Source of the DNA: Ehretia macrophylla
Lineage: Eukaryota; Streptophyta; Magnoliopsida; Boraginales; Ehretiaceae
Direction: 5' to 3'
Assembly (NCBI GenBank): GCA_037974665.1
Contig: CM075765.1
Location: 18,799,648 to 18,863,647, forward strand
Length of the DNA stretch: 64,000 nt
A program made the translations under genes and the position numbers. The notes under the pieces are model-generated. The model made no database searches, was not told where the DNA came from, and saw only the letters and a list, made by a program, of their open reading frames with translations. This document shows positions 10,116 through 20,500 of this stretch, one piece after another. The number at the start of each line of letters is the position of its first letter. The stretch's first letter is position 1.

Positions 10116-12082
10116 GATTAATTTAGTGCATGTGTTGGGATATACCATTGCACTCATGAAGTTTTAGTCAAATACAATAATAAAGTCGGAGTAATATATA
10201 CAGGAAGGTGATTGTGATATTTAACCCCCAAATACAATTGTAAAGTCGAATTAATGTATCCAAAAAGATAATTGCAAGGTTTAACTCAGTATGATGCTTG
10301 ACTGTCTATTGTGGACTTCCCCCGGATAATTTGAAAAAGAAAAAACTAAAAAGGAAAAGCAGAAAAGGTGATTAGCAGCCTAATTAATCTTCTAAAATCA
10401 TTTATATAACAGTGATATGAACTAAATCCTAAAAATGCCACCTTCAAGAGCTCCTTGACCCACTTGTCATTCATACATGTCACTAAAATTGATAATCATT
10501 ATAACGATTAGTAAATCAATGGGAAATTGGCCCCCAAAGAACATTTTAACCACCATCAACAGTCAAATTCCATGATATGAAATGATTAACTTTCTTATTC
10601 AACAACTATTTTCTTCTTTTAATTTACTTTAAGGAGCTAGCCAACATTGTTTGTTCTAGCTAGAGAATTGCTAAAAAGTTGCGCTTAAGAATGTGCAACG
10701 CAATATCTACAGGTCTGTCTATAAAAATGACGCTCCCAAAGTTCGCCTTGCCAAACAGCGTTTTCGAGCTTCACCGAGGTGAATTTTGAGAGCGTGAAGT
10801 TATAATTATCAGATACTTATTAAATGATTAGGAGAATGTGAATAGGAAAAGAACATACGCATTTTTTTTGGTCAAATGAAGCCAGAAAAGCAAAGTTTTC
10901 TACAAGAACAGGCGTTAGTTATTTCCCCAAAAATGTAAAAAGGGTAGATAAAAATCAATATTTGTAGTAAATTAATATTCGTAAATTGGTGAGGATTTTT
11001 GCTGCTATTTATAATAGATGAGTAACAAAGATATGTTAAAAGGATCTAAATCATTTTCTTTATAGGATACTAAGAATTTCAATGTCTTAAAAAAAAAAGC
11101 TTATTACAAAGTGCACGGTAGAACTGACGTATAAAATAAATCTCAAGTTGTATTCAATTTTCTCTCAAATTTTATGTGTAACGAGAGTTTTGTGTATCGT
11201 ATGGATTGCCTTATAAGTACTGCTTCCTATATCAAAATGGAGTTTTACCACCATTGCTTGAACCCTACTCTCCTGAAACTTATTATGTTATACAGACCGG
11301 CCAGAGAAGGAAAACAACTTAAGGCTGATGATTTAGGTGGAGCATTTCCTAGCTATACAAGAACTTTTCATGACCTTTCTCATCACCATTTCATGCGCAG
11401 CTCACCTTTATCTCCTAATGTGCTTTTATATTCAAACGTGTGTTTGTCACAATATACTTTATTCTCTCCACATGCATGCAACTCCTAGACCTACATTGGA
11501 AATTTGAAGCTCAGCTATATAATTTAGCATATAGGCATGCAGCATAATTGTCACTACATGACCTACGTGAATAGCCCGCAATGTCATACTTTTTTAAATG
11601 AGTTTAAACTAGTTCATGTTAGCCTTTTGCCCTAATATATAGATATTACATTTGAAGCTGCCATAAAACATAGATTACACGATATTCGAGAGTTGAATAA
11701 AATTATTAAAAAAATAACATGTTATAATAAAAAATAAATTAATCCTAATCACGATTTCTAAGTCTACACAAGTTGCCATAGATGTTGACTTTAGAGAACA
11801 GGTGGATAGTGTCCATGTGCATGCACAAGCAAGCAAGAAGTTGCAACAAGCAATCGAATCAAGTATTGATATGCAAAACAAATCATGCCAAAAGCATCAA
11901 ATTTAGCAATTACATTTGAGAGGATTGAAAGTGCCGAGCCAATAATTTTTTTTTTTTAAGAAAACGTTGCAAGGCTCGAAGCAGTACGATTTCAGACAAG
12001 CTGTAGAAGTTTTATCTTTGTCGTCTCATCAATAATAAATTCCACGTATACCTATTTTTTTGTTATAAATTTCAAAGAATGC
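10116..12082. other. Gene-less AT-rich stretch
   Basis: No supported gene. Short frames at 11174-11488 and 11675-11881 have no recognisable domain. A poly(T) with ggtcaaatg at 10864-10880 resembles a minus-strand LINE tail, but its flanking repeats are imperfect. Confidence 0.4.
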
Positions 12083-12092
12083 ACATGTAATC

Positions 12093-12136
12093 GTTATTTA
12101 TTATTATTATTTTTTTCTAAGGTCATCAAATTAAGA
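12093..12136 (-). mobile_element. Ultra-short LINE-tail-like insertion
   Basis: About 44 bp lie between perfect 10-bp repeats acatgtaatc (12083-12092 and 12137-12146). On the minus strand it ends TGATGACCTTAG followed by an A-rich run interrupted by T, which fits a short retrotransposed 3' tail. Confidence 0.5.
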
Positions 12137-12706
12137 ACATGTAATCTGAGGCAGAGTTTAAAAAAGTCCGAGAGCTCTATCTTTTTCATTCTAGTGCATG
12201 GTTTCACGAGGTAGGGTGAAAAATAAGACATTCAAACGTCTCCCGTTTTGAAAATTTTTTCTTAATTTGATTCTTAGTAATTAAAATTGGAGATAAGAAA
12301 TACTTAATTGGTGAGGATATGATCTAATAAAAAAATTCTGGTATGGATTTGTGGTGCATATGTATAAGTGTCTCACTTTTATATTGGAAATTTTCATCTA
12401 GCTTTATAATTAATTATATATATATATATAGAAAAATTCAAAAGAATAATGGATGGGTAATGGAGAAAAAATACCGTATTTCGAGATAAATGGAAGATGA
12501 CCAAGTAATTAGCTAGACCTTTCATGAGTTGCAATTAGCTTAAAGTGAAATGAGATTATTGACGACGTTTTAATTTAGTGGGTAAATGGATGAGCATATG
12601 TTCAATTAGAAATATATGTATATCAATTTATAAAAATAGTACTTCTCCTTTATAATTTGTATATCTCTCTCACTATCTGAAATAACTCTTAAGTAAGTCT
12701 GATTTA

Positions 12707-13108
12707 GGGTAAATTTTATATTTAATCCCTATTGTTTACATATTTTTTTAATAACATTCCTAATATTTCAAAAGATTCATAAAAGTCTTCAATGTTTGTA
12801 AAAATGATTCAAAATGGTCTCTATTATTCAATACTAGTCAAGTTGGTCCTTATTATTTTTAAAAAAATTTAATTTAATCCCTATTATTTTCTTAAAAAAT
12901 TCAAGTTAGTCCCTTACATGTGATTCATCTTTAGGGACTAATTTAAAATTTTTGAAAAATTATAAGGACTAAATTGGCTAGTTTTGAACAATAAGGACCA
13001 TTTTGAATTACTTTTATAAACATTAGGGACTAGTATAATTTTTTTAAAATATTAAGGACCAACTTAAAATAATTTATAAACAACAGGGACTATTTGCACA
13101 ATTTACCC
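12707..13108. mobile_element. Mutator-type MITE with 9-bp target duplication
   Basis: A 402-bp foldback element with terminal inverted repeats gggtaaatt / aatttaccc, extended imperfectly to about 32 bp (both contain a version of ccctgttgttta). It is flanked by a perfect 9-bp duplication tctgattta (12698-12706 and 13109-13117). A 9-bp duplication with long TIRs is the Mutator-like signature. The interior is a run of diverged inverted modules built on agggactaa. It has no coding capacity. Confidence 0.85.
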
Positions 13109-13185
13109 TCTGATTTACCAGCGATACACTTATCAAGGGGTACGGTTAAACTAAATTCAAGTAAGAAAATTTTCAATGTTTCTTA

Positions 13186-14137
13186 GGCTCCGTTTGTTTG
13201 CGTAAAATAATTTGTTTGTGGAAAATATTTTTCTCTAAAAATATTTTTTTAGAAAATAAAATATTTTCCTGAATTCCATTTGTTTTCCCTAAAATAACTT
13301 GCTAAGGAAAAATATTTTCTTGGAAAATAAAATCCTGTAAAATATTTTATGCTGTTTGGATGTACAATAAAAAATATTTTTCGACATTTGATTTTATTAA
13401 AAAAAATATATACATGTAATATATATATTAACCGTGGGGGTGAGGGTGAGGGTGAGGGTCAGGGTCAGGGAAAGAGGGGAGGGGGGGGGGGGGGGTGTGT
13501 AGTCGTAAAGGTAGGTGAGTTGTGAAAAATATTTTCTTCTCTCAAAGGTTATGAAAATATTTTCTCAAATTTTGTACCAGTAATAATATTTGACTGGAAA
13601 ACATTTTACAGTTGACCAATTTTTCGGTGTTATCAAATACCAGAAAATTGAGCAAAAGTAGCCACCATTTTTTACTAAAAAATATTTTATAATTAACCAA
13701 TTTTTCACTATTACCAAACATCGAAAAATTAAGAAAATATTTTATGGGAAAATATTTTCCTAATTTTTCAGTGTTTGGTAACACCGAAAAATTAGTCAAG
13801 TGAAAAATATTTTTTAGTCAACAATTGCAGTTGTTTTTCTTTAATTTTTCGGTGTTTGGTAATACCAAAAAATTGGTCAACTTTAAAATATTTTTCAGTC
13901 AACAGTTGCGGCTAGTACAAAATTTGAAAAAATATTTTCATGTCCTTTGGAAGAAGAAAATATTTTACGAAACTCATTGTATATTCAAACACTATAAAAT
14001 ATTTTTCGGTATTCTATTTTCTAGAAAAATATTTGTTCTTAATAAGTTATTTTACGGCAAACAAACGGAGCCCAAAATAATATTTTATTCATTAAAAATA
14101 TTTTTCATAAATTATTTTACGGTAAACAAACGGAGCC
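13186..14137. mobile_element. Large Harbinger-type foldback element
   Basis: The left end GGCTCCGTTTGTTTGCG and the right end TAAACAAACGGAGCC are inverted repeats of each other, flanked by TTA on both sides (13183-13185 and 14138-14140). This fits the 3-bp TTA/TAA preference of PIF/Harbinger elements. The interior is a chain of inverted modules built on aatttttcggtgtttggta and aaaatatttt. The right terminus is present twice: an inner copy ends at 14072 and the outer at 14137. No transposase was seen. Confidence 0.75.
13436..13499 (+). repeat. G-rich tract
   Basis: Repeated gggtgag/gggtcag units lead into a G run of about 14 bases inside the foldback at 13186-14137. The run of G blocks could form a G-quadruplex on the plus strand. 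Confidence 0.8.
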
Positions 14138-14140
14138 TTA

Positions 14141-17084
14141 GTTACATTTGTAATCATCTTTTTTTTTTTCTTTTAAAAAATGAAATGAGATTAATTATTA
14201 TTCCAACAATAAAGAATTGATGTAAGGTATAAAGAGTAGTCAAAGTTGAATAAAGGGTCCTCCAATTTATTCTTTCTGAGACGAAGGGTCCTACAAGGGT
14301 GGGAAAGCACTGGACCTTAGCTGACCTTTTGCAAACCTATAATTTGAATTCTACATAAAGATCACTTGTCAATCTTGATTCTTTCTGACAACAAATCCTC
14401 ATTCCAGCAAGGAATCGATATCAATTCCTTCTCATTTTTCTCAAACTCTTGACACAAAATAGAGAACTCTATTGTATGCTAATTGTAGTTGAAGACTTGA
14501 AGTGAGACATTTTCTTTTTCGATGATTCCTTGCTTTTCTATTCTCTATCGGATGATTTTTTCTTTACGTGATTCAGATAATCATCAATTTGTTGATTTTT
14601 TTTTCTCGAAATGTATGTCAATAGAGCAGTTAGCCCCTAGAGTGGCTTTTGCTCCCTTTGTCTAAATTTGGCTTACTTTGAGCTATTCATTTCTGAATTT
14701 TTTGTCTGAAACTTTTAGAATGGATTGTTTCACACTGGATAGCAAACTATACGTTGTTTTAGTTTTCTCTGTTTATGATTATTAAATAGATCAACATAGA
14801 AGGATAACTCATGAAACGGCTTTTCAAGTAATTATTTTTTATCATATTATGACGTTCTGCAAATGGTAATTACCTTTTGAAAAATAATTTATCGTTTTAC
14901 AATATAATATTATTAAATTCATGTTATTGATAACTTTATAGAGTTTTTTCGAACTCCATTTTCATGAGTAGAATGAAAATCGAATGTTACATAAAAATAT
15001 ACATTGTTTTTTCATGAATTCTGGAGTTTGAATCTTACTAATATGATTTAGAAAAAAATTCTAAAAATATTTTCCGTTATAAAAAAATACAGCGTGTACA
15101 TTTTCTTTTTTTTTTTCTTTTGTCCAATGTGCTTTAGCCAAGATTAGATGTCCATTATAGCTATCTATTTGCCCCGAGCGCTGTTGGCTCAATTGGTCAA
15201 GCTCTAGATTTGTAAGAAATCACTAGCTTTTTGACCAACAAAAAAAAAAAGAAAAAAAAAAGAGGTCACTAGCTTGAGCAGTTTGGGTGACTACAACATT
15301 TTAGTTCTTTTGTAACAATCTAATTGAAAAATAAGAGATTACGAGTAGTTTTATAATGGGTTATTTTTTTTAGTAATTGGAAGATCAGAATTCGAATCTC
15401 ATAAGAGTGAGGACAGGTGGGAGTGGGAGGTTCAAAAAAAGAAACAAAATTGAAAAATGAAAAAAAATCATTCCAACATGTGTTTTATTGTAGCGATTTT
15501 TTAATTGTTCTATAAACTAAAACTTTTTGCCATTGTTTTATTAAATTGGATAATATGGATGGTATGAACTGCTTAAACAATAATTCTTGAACAGCGGACA
15601 ACTAGTTCAGATATTCACGATTAAGAAGTACTGGATTCTCTTTCAGATAGGCCCTGAAATAAGAAGAATGAAGGCTAAAATGCCAACAGACATTTATTAT
15701 TGAATTCACCTGACCTGATAGTATCCATTTTTTTTTTAGAACGTCCAGTGCCAAAGTTACTGAATGGGTAAGTCGCTAATCATTGGACTATGTAATGTAC
15801 TTTATCTGTTGGGTTACAGGCGGGCATTTTACCTGAAGTTTCTAATTTACCATTTTTTATCACTTTCTGCTAATAATTACTCATGGAATTATTTTGCATT
15901 GCAATAGAGAATTTACAATTAAAGTATATGTAACGGTACTATATAGACAATAATTAAAGTTATTTATAATAATTTTAAATATGGTAACAAATTAAAAATA
16001 TAGTAATTAATGGGTCCTTGGTTTGGACAAGTTGTCCGACAACTCTTTAACTCAAATTTGTACCAAACAGAGTAATCCAAACTATTTAAGAAAAGTAAAT
16101 TTTCAATTGCATCGACGAAGGTTGCATTTCCTTTCTCCTGAAAGGAATTTGTCTTTTACATTCTTTTCAGAAAATATATTAATACCAAATAAGATTTTTC
16201 AGTTTCTAGGATAGAATGAAGCTCAAATTTGATAATTTTGAATTCTATCCCACGATAATAAATTGGAGCTTAAATATTGATAAAAGACATTTAAAATGTA
16301 ATAAAAGTTTGAAGCAGTGATATACCAACAAAAAGTTCTTAAACCCTAAGGGTTAGCAAAATCGTGGAATGCTTGAAGCATGATAAGAGACTTGTTCGCA
16401 GTTTGAGTTCGAAATTAGTTAAAAATTTAATTTTCTTGATTAGTTTTATTAAATCTTGTGTTTGATTAATCTGCACCATACTTTACTTTATCCTGACAAA
16501 GTCATGTATCCTATTTAGAGTTTGACACCTTTTATGTGAGTTCGAAAAAAAATTCAAGAGAAGTTTTTGTCATATATAAAAATAAAAGTTTTTGATTTTT
16601 TTTGACAAACTCAACGTGATTTTATAAGTTTACAAATTTCCAAACAATAATAGGGAGGAATAAAGATGGAAAGGGTGTTAATTAGCCATGTGTGATTGTT
16701 TTTTTTTTTTCAATTTAAATGGGATGAAACGATAATCTCTATTTTCAATACAAAATATAAGTACTAATTTCAATTTTACGTGTGTTTTAAACACAATTTG
16801 TATTTGTAAATAACATAATTGACTTAATACTATTTTACAATTTCAAATAAAAGAATTCATTTGTAAATACAAATTTTTACAAAATTTATTTATAAATTAA
16901 ATGAATTTTACATCTCAAATACTTTTAAATAATATATAAGTCATTTAAAATATTAAATACGAGACTTAATTTTAAATTTTTTATATTTAAAATAAAAATT
17001 ATTTCACTAAATTAAATGACTAATCACGGTGATTGCTTCATTTCCCTAAAATAAACTTGCATGTGTTAAGCTGTGCACAGTGCA
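14141..17084. other. Gene-less stretch upstream of the RCC1-type gene
   Basis: AT-rich DNA with no supported gene. A tiny tail-like insertion at 15230-15265 is listed separately. Sequences such as cagaattcgaatctc (about 15388-15402) and gagttcgaaatt (about 16405) look like degenerate Pol III B-boxes and may be old SINE remnants. The end nearest the gene would include its promoter. Confidence 0.4.
15230..15265 (+). mobile_element. Ultra-short LINE-tail-like insertion
   Basis: About 36 bp (tttgaccaac and a long A run broken by one G) lie between perfect 10-bp repeats tcactagctt (15220-15229 and 15266-15275). The tttgacc just before the A tail matches the 3' end of the longer LINE at 8370-9216 (ttttttgacc plus A tail), which supports descent from that family. 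Confidence 0.65.
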
Positions 17085-17090
17085 CACGTG
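17085..17090. promoter_or_regulatory. G-box core CACGTG upstream of the RCC1-type gene
   Basis: CACGTG in the context acacgtgca, about 445 bp before the start codon at 17534. G-boxes bind plant bZIP and bHLH factors. The site is palindromic, but function here is inferred from position only. Confidence 0.3.
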
Positions 17091-17109
17091 CAATTAAGTT
17101 GAGTCACTT

Positions 17110-17533
17110 AACACAAATCTCTCTCCTTCTCTCTCTCTCTTGCACAACACACGATGAAGTGAGCAAGAGTCATCATGGAAGAATAGAATCACTGAACAAG
17201 AAAGAAAAGTAAAAGAGAGAGAGAGAGAGAGAGAGTGAGAATCAATCAATGAGTTGAAACACAATCAACTCTTTCTCTCTCCTCTCTCTCTCTCTCTTGA
17301 AGAATCAATCAGTGCCTTAAAATTCTACTGTTACTCTGCTACCATTAAAAGAAGGAAAAATTCTTATTAGTGTCGTGGAATTTATATATTTAAAATTCAC
17401 TAATACGTTACACATTCTCTCTTCTTGTTATTTGTTTAAGGTTCCCTTGTCTCTTCTCTTGTTTCTTCTCATTACATACGACAAAACATACGAAACCTCT
17501 ACTACTTTGCATGCAATTTTTCTTGCTGAAAAA
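17110..17533 (+). promoter_or_regulatory. Probable 5' UTR with CT/GA microsatellites
   Basis: The region before the start codon at 17534 has CT-rich runs (about 17120-17141 and 17270-17299) and a GA run (about 17215-17236). Such tracts are common in plant 5' UTRs and core promoters. The transcription start is not visible from the sequence. An upstream ATG frame begins at 17375 in a different reading context and is not supported as coding. Confidence 0.4.
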
Positions 17534-20500
17534 ATGGGTGAAGATCACTTATCATTGACCCCTTCTGATAGAGCAGTTGAACAGGTTTTGATTATCACTC
17601 TGTTAAACCATCTAGTTTACTCAAATTTTTATGTTGTATTTACTTTCGTAGAAATGTTCATTTTGTTGCTTTTAATTTTATTTGTTAATCTACCTGCTGT
17701 GTTTATATACAATGTACATTTCTCCTCGTTGTTTGTGTTTTTCATTTTTGGGTTCGTACAGTTTATGCTTAAGAGCCACTTGCCATTTGTGGTTCGAATT
17801 TAGGGCGGTTACCCGACCGCTCTATCCAACTCGGTGTCACCATTTGGCAATTTTCTACTCCTGTAGGATTGCTTTTTGGCATTTACCAGGAAAAACGTTA
17901 TACCAAATGGTTTGAAATGATGTATGATCTCATACATCCAACTGGGGACGAAAGGTGTTTTCTTACTGCTTGTTACTGATAATATTCTACAAAATTTTGC
18001 TGTGTGACCAGCAATGTATTGGCTTTACTCATAATTCTGCTCCTTGTTGATTCATTTTATTAAATGAATGCCAATCTGCCTTGTCTTTTTGTGAGATTTA
18101 GTCATTTTCAAACTTTGGATTTTGATATTATGCATTGTTATTCTTTGAATTATTTGAGAGCAAAAGAATTAAATATGCAAGGCAAGAATGTAAAGGTATG
18201 CGAGAGGTGGAAAGGGTCAGTGAGGTTCCATTTATCAGCCTTTGTGATCTTGAACAAGAATTCAAGAGTCTTCTATCAGTATGGGAACATTTTGGATCGT
18301 CGAGGAGGTTTACAGCAATTGGTCTACTTGTATTAAGGCAGCGGATCGATTATGTCTTATTATTCTCTGGTTTTCTGTTAATTCTTCTGTAATATCCCAA
18401 ATCGGTGGAATATAGTGTGAATATGTGGTTTATAAGTAAGTGTTGTGAGTATAAGGAATAATTTGGGTTAATCATTTTGAGCCAGTAAAAAAGAGGGTCC
18501 AAGTAGTTATTTCTTATGCTTAACACCACCAGTCGCGCCTGCGGTCCACGGTTCTGGGTTTAGAGCGTGACTGAATGGTATCGGGACAAAGTGCTATACC
18601 AAGGAGACGGTGGGGGCCACTTTTTGAATCCGTAGGAGCTATCTCTAAAATCCTTCACCGCCTGATTAGTCCTGGGTATATGTGCATCTGACGAGCACGT
18701 CAGGTCCTTAATGAGGGTGTGTGTAATATTCCACATCGGTGGAATATAGGGTTAACCATTTTGGATCAGTAGAAAAGAGGGTTCAAGTAGTTATTTCTTA
18801 TACTTAACAATACTAATCGCGCCTGCGGGTCCAAAATTCTGGGCTCGGGACGTGACATCTTCTGTGTTTGGAGACTCTCGAGTCGCTACATCATAAAACT
18901 TTAAGATACACTCATGATATAGTGTGGAGATTCATTTTACACCATTTCTTCTTCTTCCCTCCCCCTCTTATCTATTTCCAATTGTATCTCACTTATTGCC
19001 AGTGCATTTTGTCTATTGTTATGTTCTTTCACCTGCATCTTTTGCTGCTTGGCATTTTGCTCCTGCTAATTGTGGGTGCATTATGCTTTACCTCCCTTCG
19101 GTCCTGGAGTTGGAAGGAAAGAAGAAGATCATGAGATATCTAGTTCGTCGGGAATTCCTTAATTATGTAGTGTTGTACATTTGTATATTAGGAAACCAAT
19201 TTTGAAACTTATATTTCTTTTGTAAATTTACTTGGAGATATGTTGCTGAAAGGTCTGTTTTTACTGTTGAATTTCTGTTAGCAGATGCTTCGTCATCCTT
19301 GAATATTTATGTAAACATTGTGCAGGCAATTGTTGTCTTAAAGAAGGGGGCTCATCTTTTAAGATATAGAAGAGGAAAGCCGAAATTCTGCTCTTTCAAA
19401 TTATCTGAGGTAAGCTTTTTTAGAAAGTGTAACGAGCTACAGAAATATTTACTAGAATCATCACACTAGAGAGTCCTACATCTGCTGTTTGACTGCTTTC
19501 AGTTTGCCATAGATCATGAATTCACTAGCAGTAACGTTCAATATCTTGCGCAAATGCCTGCCATTCATTTTGAAATGTAATGTCATTACCAATTCCTTTT
19601 TATCTTGTTATTGGGCTAGACCATGTACAGAAATAAATTGTGGTCCTTTCAACAATCAGACCTCATCCTACAGAAGAATCCAACCCTTGGGTGTGTAAAA
19701 GTGTTATGAGTATGGGCGATCTAACTTTCCAGTTCTTCCAGAATTCAATTCAGCTAATTTAGTGCATTGGCTCTTTTCTTTTTGATCTTATGGGTTGTCT
19801 GCTGTTAATTCCATATATCTATGATGAGTTCCAAGATGGAATTGAAAACCGAAAGTAACCAGTCAATCTGATTCTGGATTCAGGATGAGAAGTTCTTGAT
19901 TTGGTACTCTGGTCAGGAGGAAAAAAGATTAAGGCTAAGTTCAGTTATGAGGATTACTCGAGGCCCAAGCAATGTAAGTAAATGAGAACTGCCCTGCACA
20001 TTGAACCATGGGTTTTATTTCTTAATTTCGTTTCGTCTGATGTGATATTTCTTTCACGTTTATGTAAGTGTGGGGTCTGAAATTGATTAATGAGTTTTCA
20101 GAAGCAACGTCCAGCAGAAAAGGATAGTCAGTGCTTTTCACTTATTTATGGAAACAGTCAACACTCTCTTGATCTGGTAATCAAAAGTTGATATATTTGT
20201 ACGTTAACTTTTCAAGTACCGTATATCTCTCACACTAGGATTTATAGTATAATTGCATATCTTCTGTCTCTATATAGATATGCAAGGACAAAGCACAGGC
20301 TGAGACTTGGATTTTGGGCTTGAGAACTGTTATCTCTAGGAACTGCAGTCCTAGATTGTTGGACTCTTGGAAAAACCAAAAAGGGTCACAAAGTTGTATC
20401 AATAGTCCAGCTGGTTATATGCGGAGAAAACAGGGACTTCTTATGGAGACATCATCATCTCAGGTTCTCAATACCTTATTATCAATTGTTTGTGTTACCA

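Noticed and set aside
10855-10915. Minus-strand LINE tail (A run then GGTCAAATG in reverse) as a further micro-insertion
   Set aside because: The flanking repeats (aagaacatacg and aagaacaggcg) have two mismatches and the right edge is unclear.
13436-13499. Telomere-like gggtgag/gggtcag run
   Set aside because: It does not match the plant telomere unit TTTAGGG, and it is short and inside a transposon.
16017-16260. Tourist-like left end ttaatgggtccttggtttgg
   Set aside because: No matching inverted right end with TAA/TTA could be found.
17375-18392. Frames of 77-142 codons in and before intron 1 of the PRAF-type gene
   Set aside because: They read through the exon 1 splice donor or lie in the intron; the family N-terminus is explained by the spliced exon 1 at 17534-17584.
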